From Sorangium aterium (lineage in GTDB: Bacteria; Myxococcota_A; Polyangia; Polyangiales; Polyangiaceae), in assembly GCF_028368935.1 (NCBI RefSeq), contig NZ_JAQNDK010000007.1, forward strand, positions 518,320 through 582,319: a stretch of DNA of 64,000 bases, written 5' to 3'. A program made the position numbers and the translations under genes. Numbering within the stretch: the stretch's first letter is position 1; each line of letters opens with the position of its first letter. Positions 63,691 to 64,000 of the stretch are shown here, piece by piece. Below the pieces are notes generated by a model. It was not told the origin of the DNA. It saw only the letters and a program-made list of their open reading frames with translations, and searched no databases.

Positions 63691-64000
63691 CGGGCCTCGG
63701 GCTTCGAGGGGGCGAGCCGCCCTCCCGTCGCCCCGGGCCTCTGTGGTCGCCTCGCTTGCCGAGACACTCACCCGCGCCATCGCGATCGGGGATGAGGAGG
63801 CGGCCCGTGTCGTTCACGACGCTATCGGCCAGCTGCTCGGCCAGGGCCGAGTACCGGCAGGGCAACCAAGCTCGCGCTAAGAGTAGCAGGTCACATCGAC
63901 GAGGCACCCCGGTAGGACAGCCGCGGAGCTCCGAGGAGGCCGAGCGACGTTGCCACGCTGCGCGTAGCCCGGCTCTGCCGTGGCCCGTGCGCAGCGGCCA
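63691..64000. other. End of window, unassigned
   Basis: About 310 bp. A plus-strand frame ending at 63880 contains VVASLAETLTRAIAIGDEEAARVVHDAIGQLLG, which looks like a genuine helical segment, but it is out of frame with the recombinase remnant just before it and has no start. It may be the 3' remnant of another gene. Nothing was recognised from 63881 to 64000. Confidence 0.3.

Overview
The window is very GC-rich with strong G/C at third codon positions. It carries many lipoprotein-type signal peptides followed by Gly/Ser-rich linkers, a eukaryote-like (pseudo)kinase, a STAND-type regulator and few operons. Together with the order aroA-cmk-rpsA, this points to a myxobacterium, most like the Sorangium/Polyangium group; that assignment is inferred from gene content, not from a marker search. 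No rRNA, tRNA or CRISPR array was found.

1-5.8 kb (minus): core operon aroA > cmk > two uncharacterised envelope genes > rpsA (S1, cut by the window edge). rpsA has its own good sigma70-type promoter. 6.0-8.7 kb: a nucleotidyltransferase, a small cupin, an 11-unit array of 42-43 bp repeats carrying two dyads each, and a helical protein of unknown function. 9.1-12.5 kb (plus): a TPR/PEGA-like exported protein overlapping a catalytically dead protein kinase with a membrane anchor, then two lipoproteins. 12.5-18.5 kb: a paralogous family of about 380-aa proteins (three copies, each an internal duplication). Two copies are translationally coupled to a paralogous lipoprotein and arranged as divergent operons. 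18.5-23.8 kb: a lipoprotein, a STAND/TPR regulator with a C-terminal winged helix, and a Gly-rich beta-propeller lipoprotein.

23.9-27.2 kb: an IS481-like element split a 65-bp repeat array; beyond it lies an LRR lipoprotein whose promoter, leader and signal peptide are a near copy of those of the propeller gene. 27.5-31.7 kb: ATP-dependent DNA ligase, a frameshifted D-Ala-D-Ala ligase, a lipoprotein. 31.7-37.1 kb is a graveyard: degenerate tssC (T6SS sheath), an EGF-like lipoprotein (intact), an IS4 remnant abutting a PQQ-propeller fragment, a DUF3072 fragment and a MopE-like lipoprotein. 37.3-39.5 kb: an ECF41 sigma factor with DoxX and NAD(P)-binding partners. 39.9-43.5 kb: a broken alpha/beta hydrolase, a MocR regulator and a propeller lipoprotein.

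43.6-63.7 kb looks like integrative-element territory. An intact tyrosine recombinase with an Xis-like gene sits on the minus strand. Decayed copies of the xis leader (47.6-47.9 kb) and of the recombinase (63.16-63.69 kb, catalytic core deleted) lie on the plus strand. Between these remnants is conflict-type cargo: a TIR-TPR protein, a decayed IS91 transposase, a 2,242-aa SpvB/Rhs polymorphic toxin with a C-terminal WHH nuclease and an overlapping candidate immunity gene, a TonB-like lipoprotein, a PGRS-like beta-helix lipoprotein and a truncated propeller gene.

The strongest candidates for undescribed biology are the paired lipoprotein/duplicated-domain family at 12.5-18.5 kb, the 42-bp double-dyad array at 7.3-7.8 kb, and the cargo of the split integrative element (TIR-TPR and Rhs-WHH/immunity).
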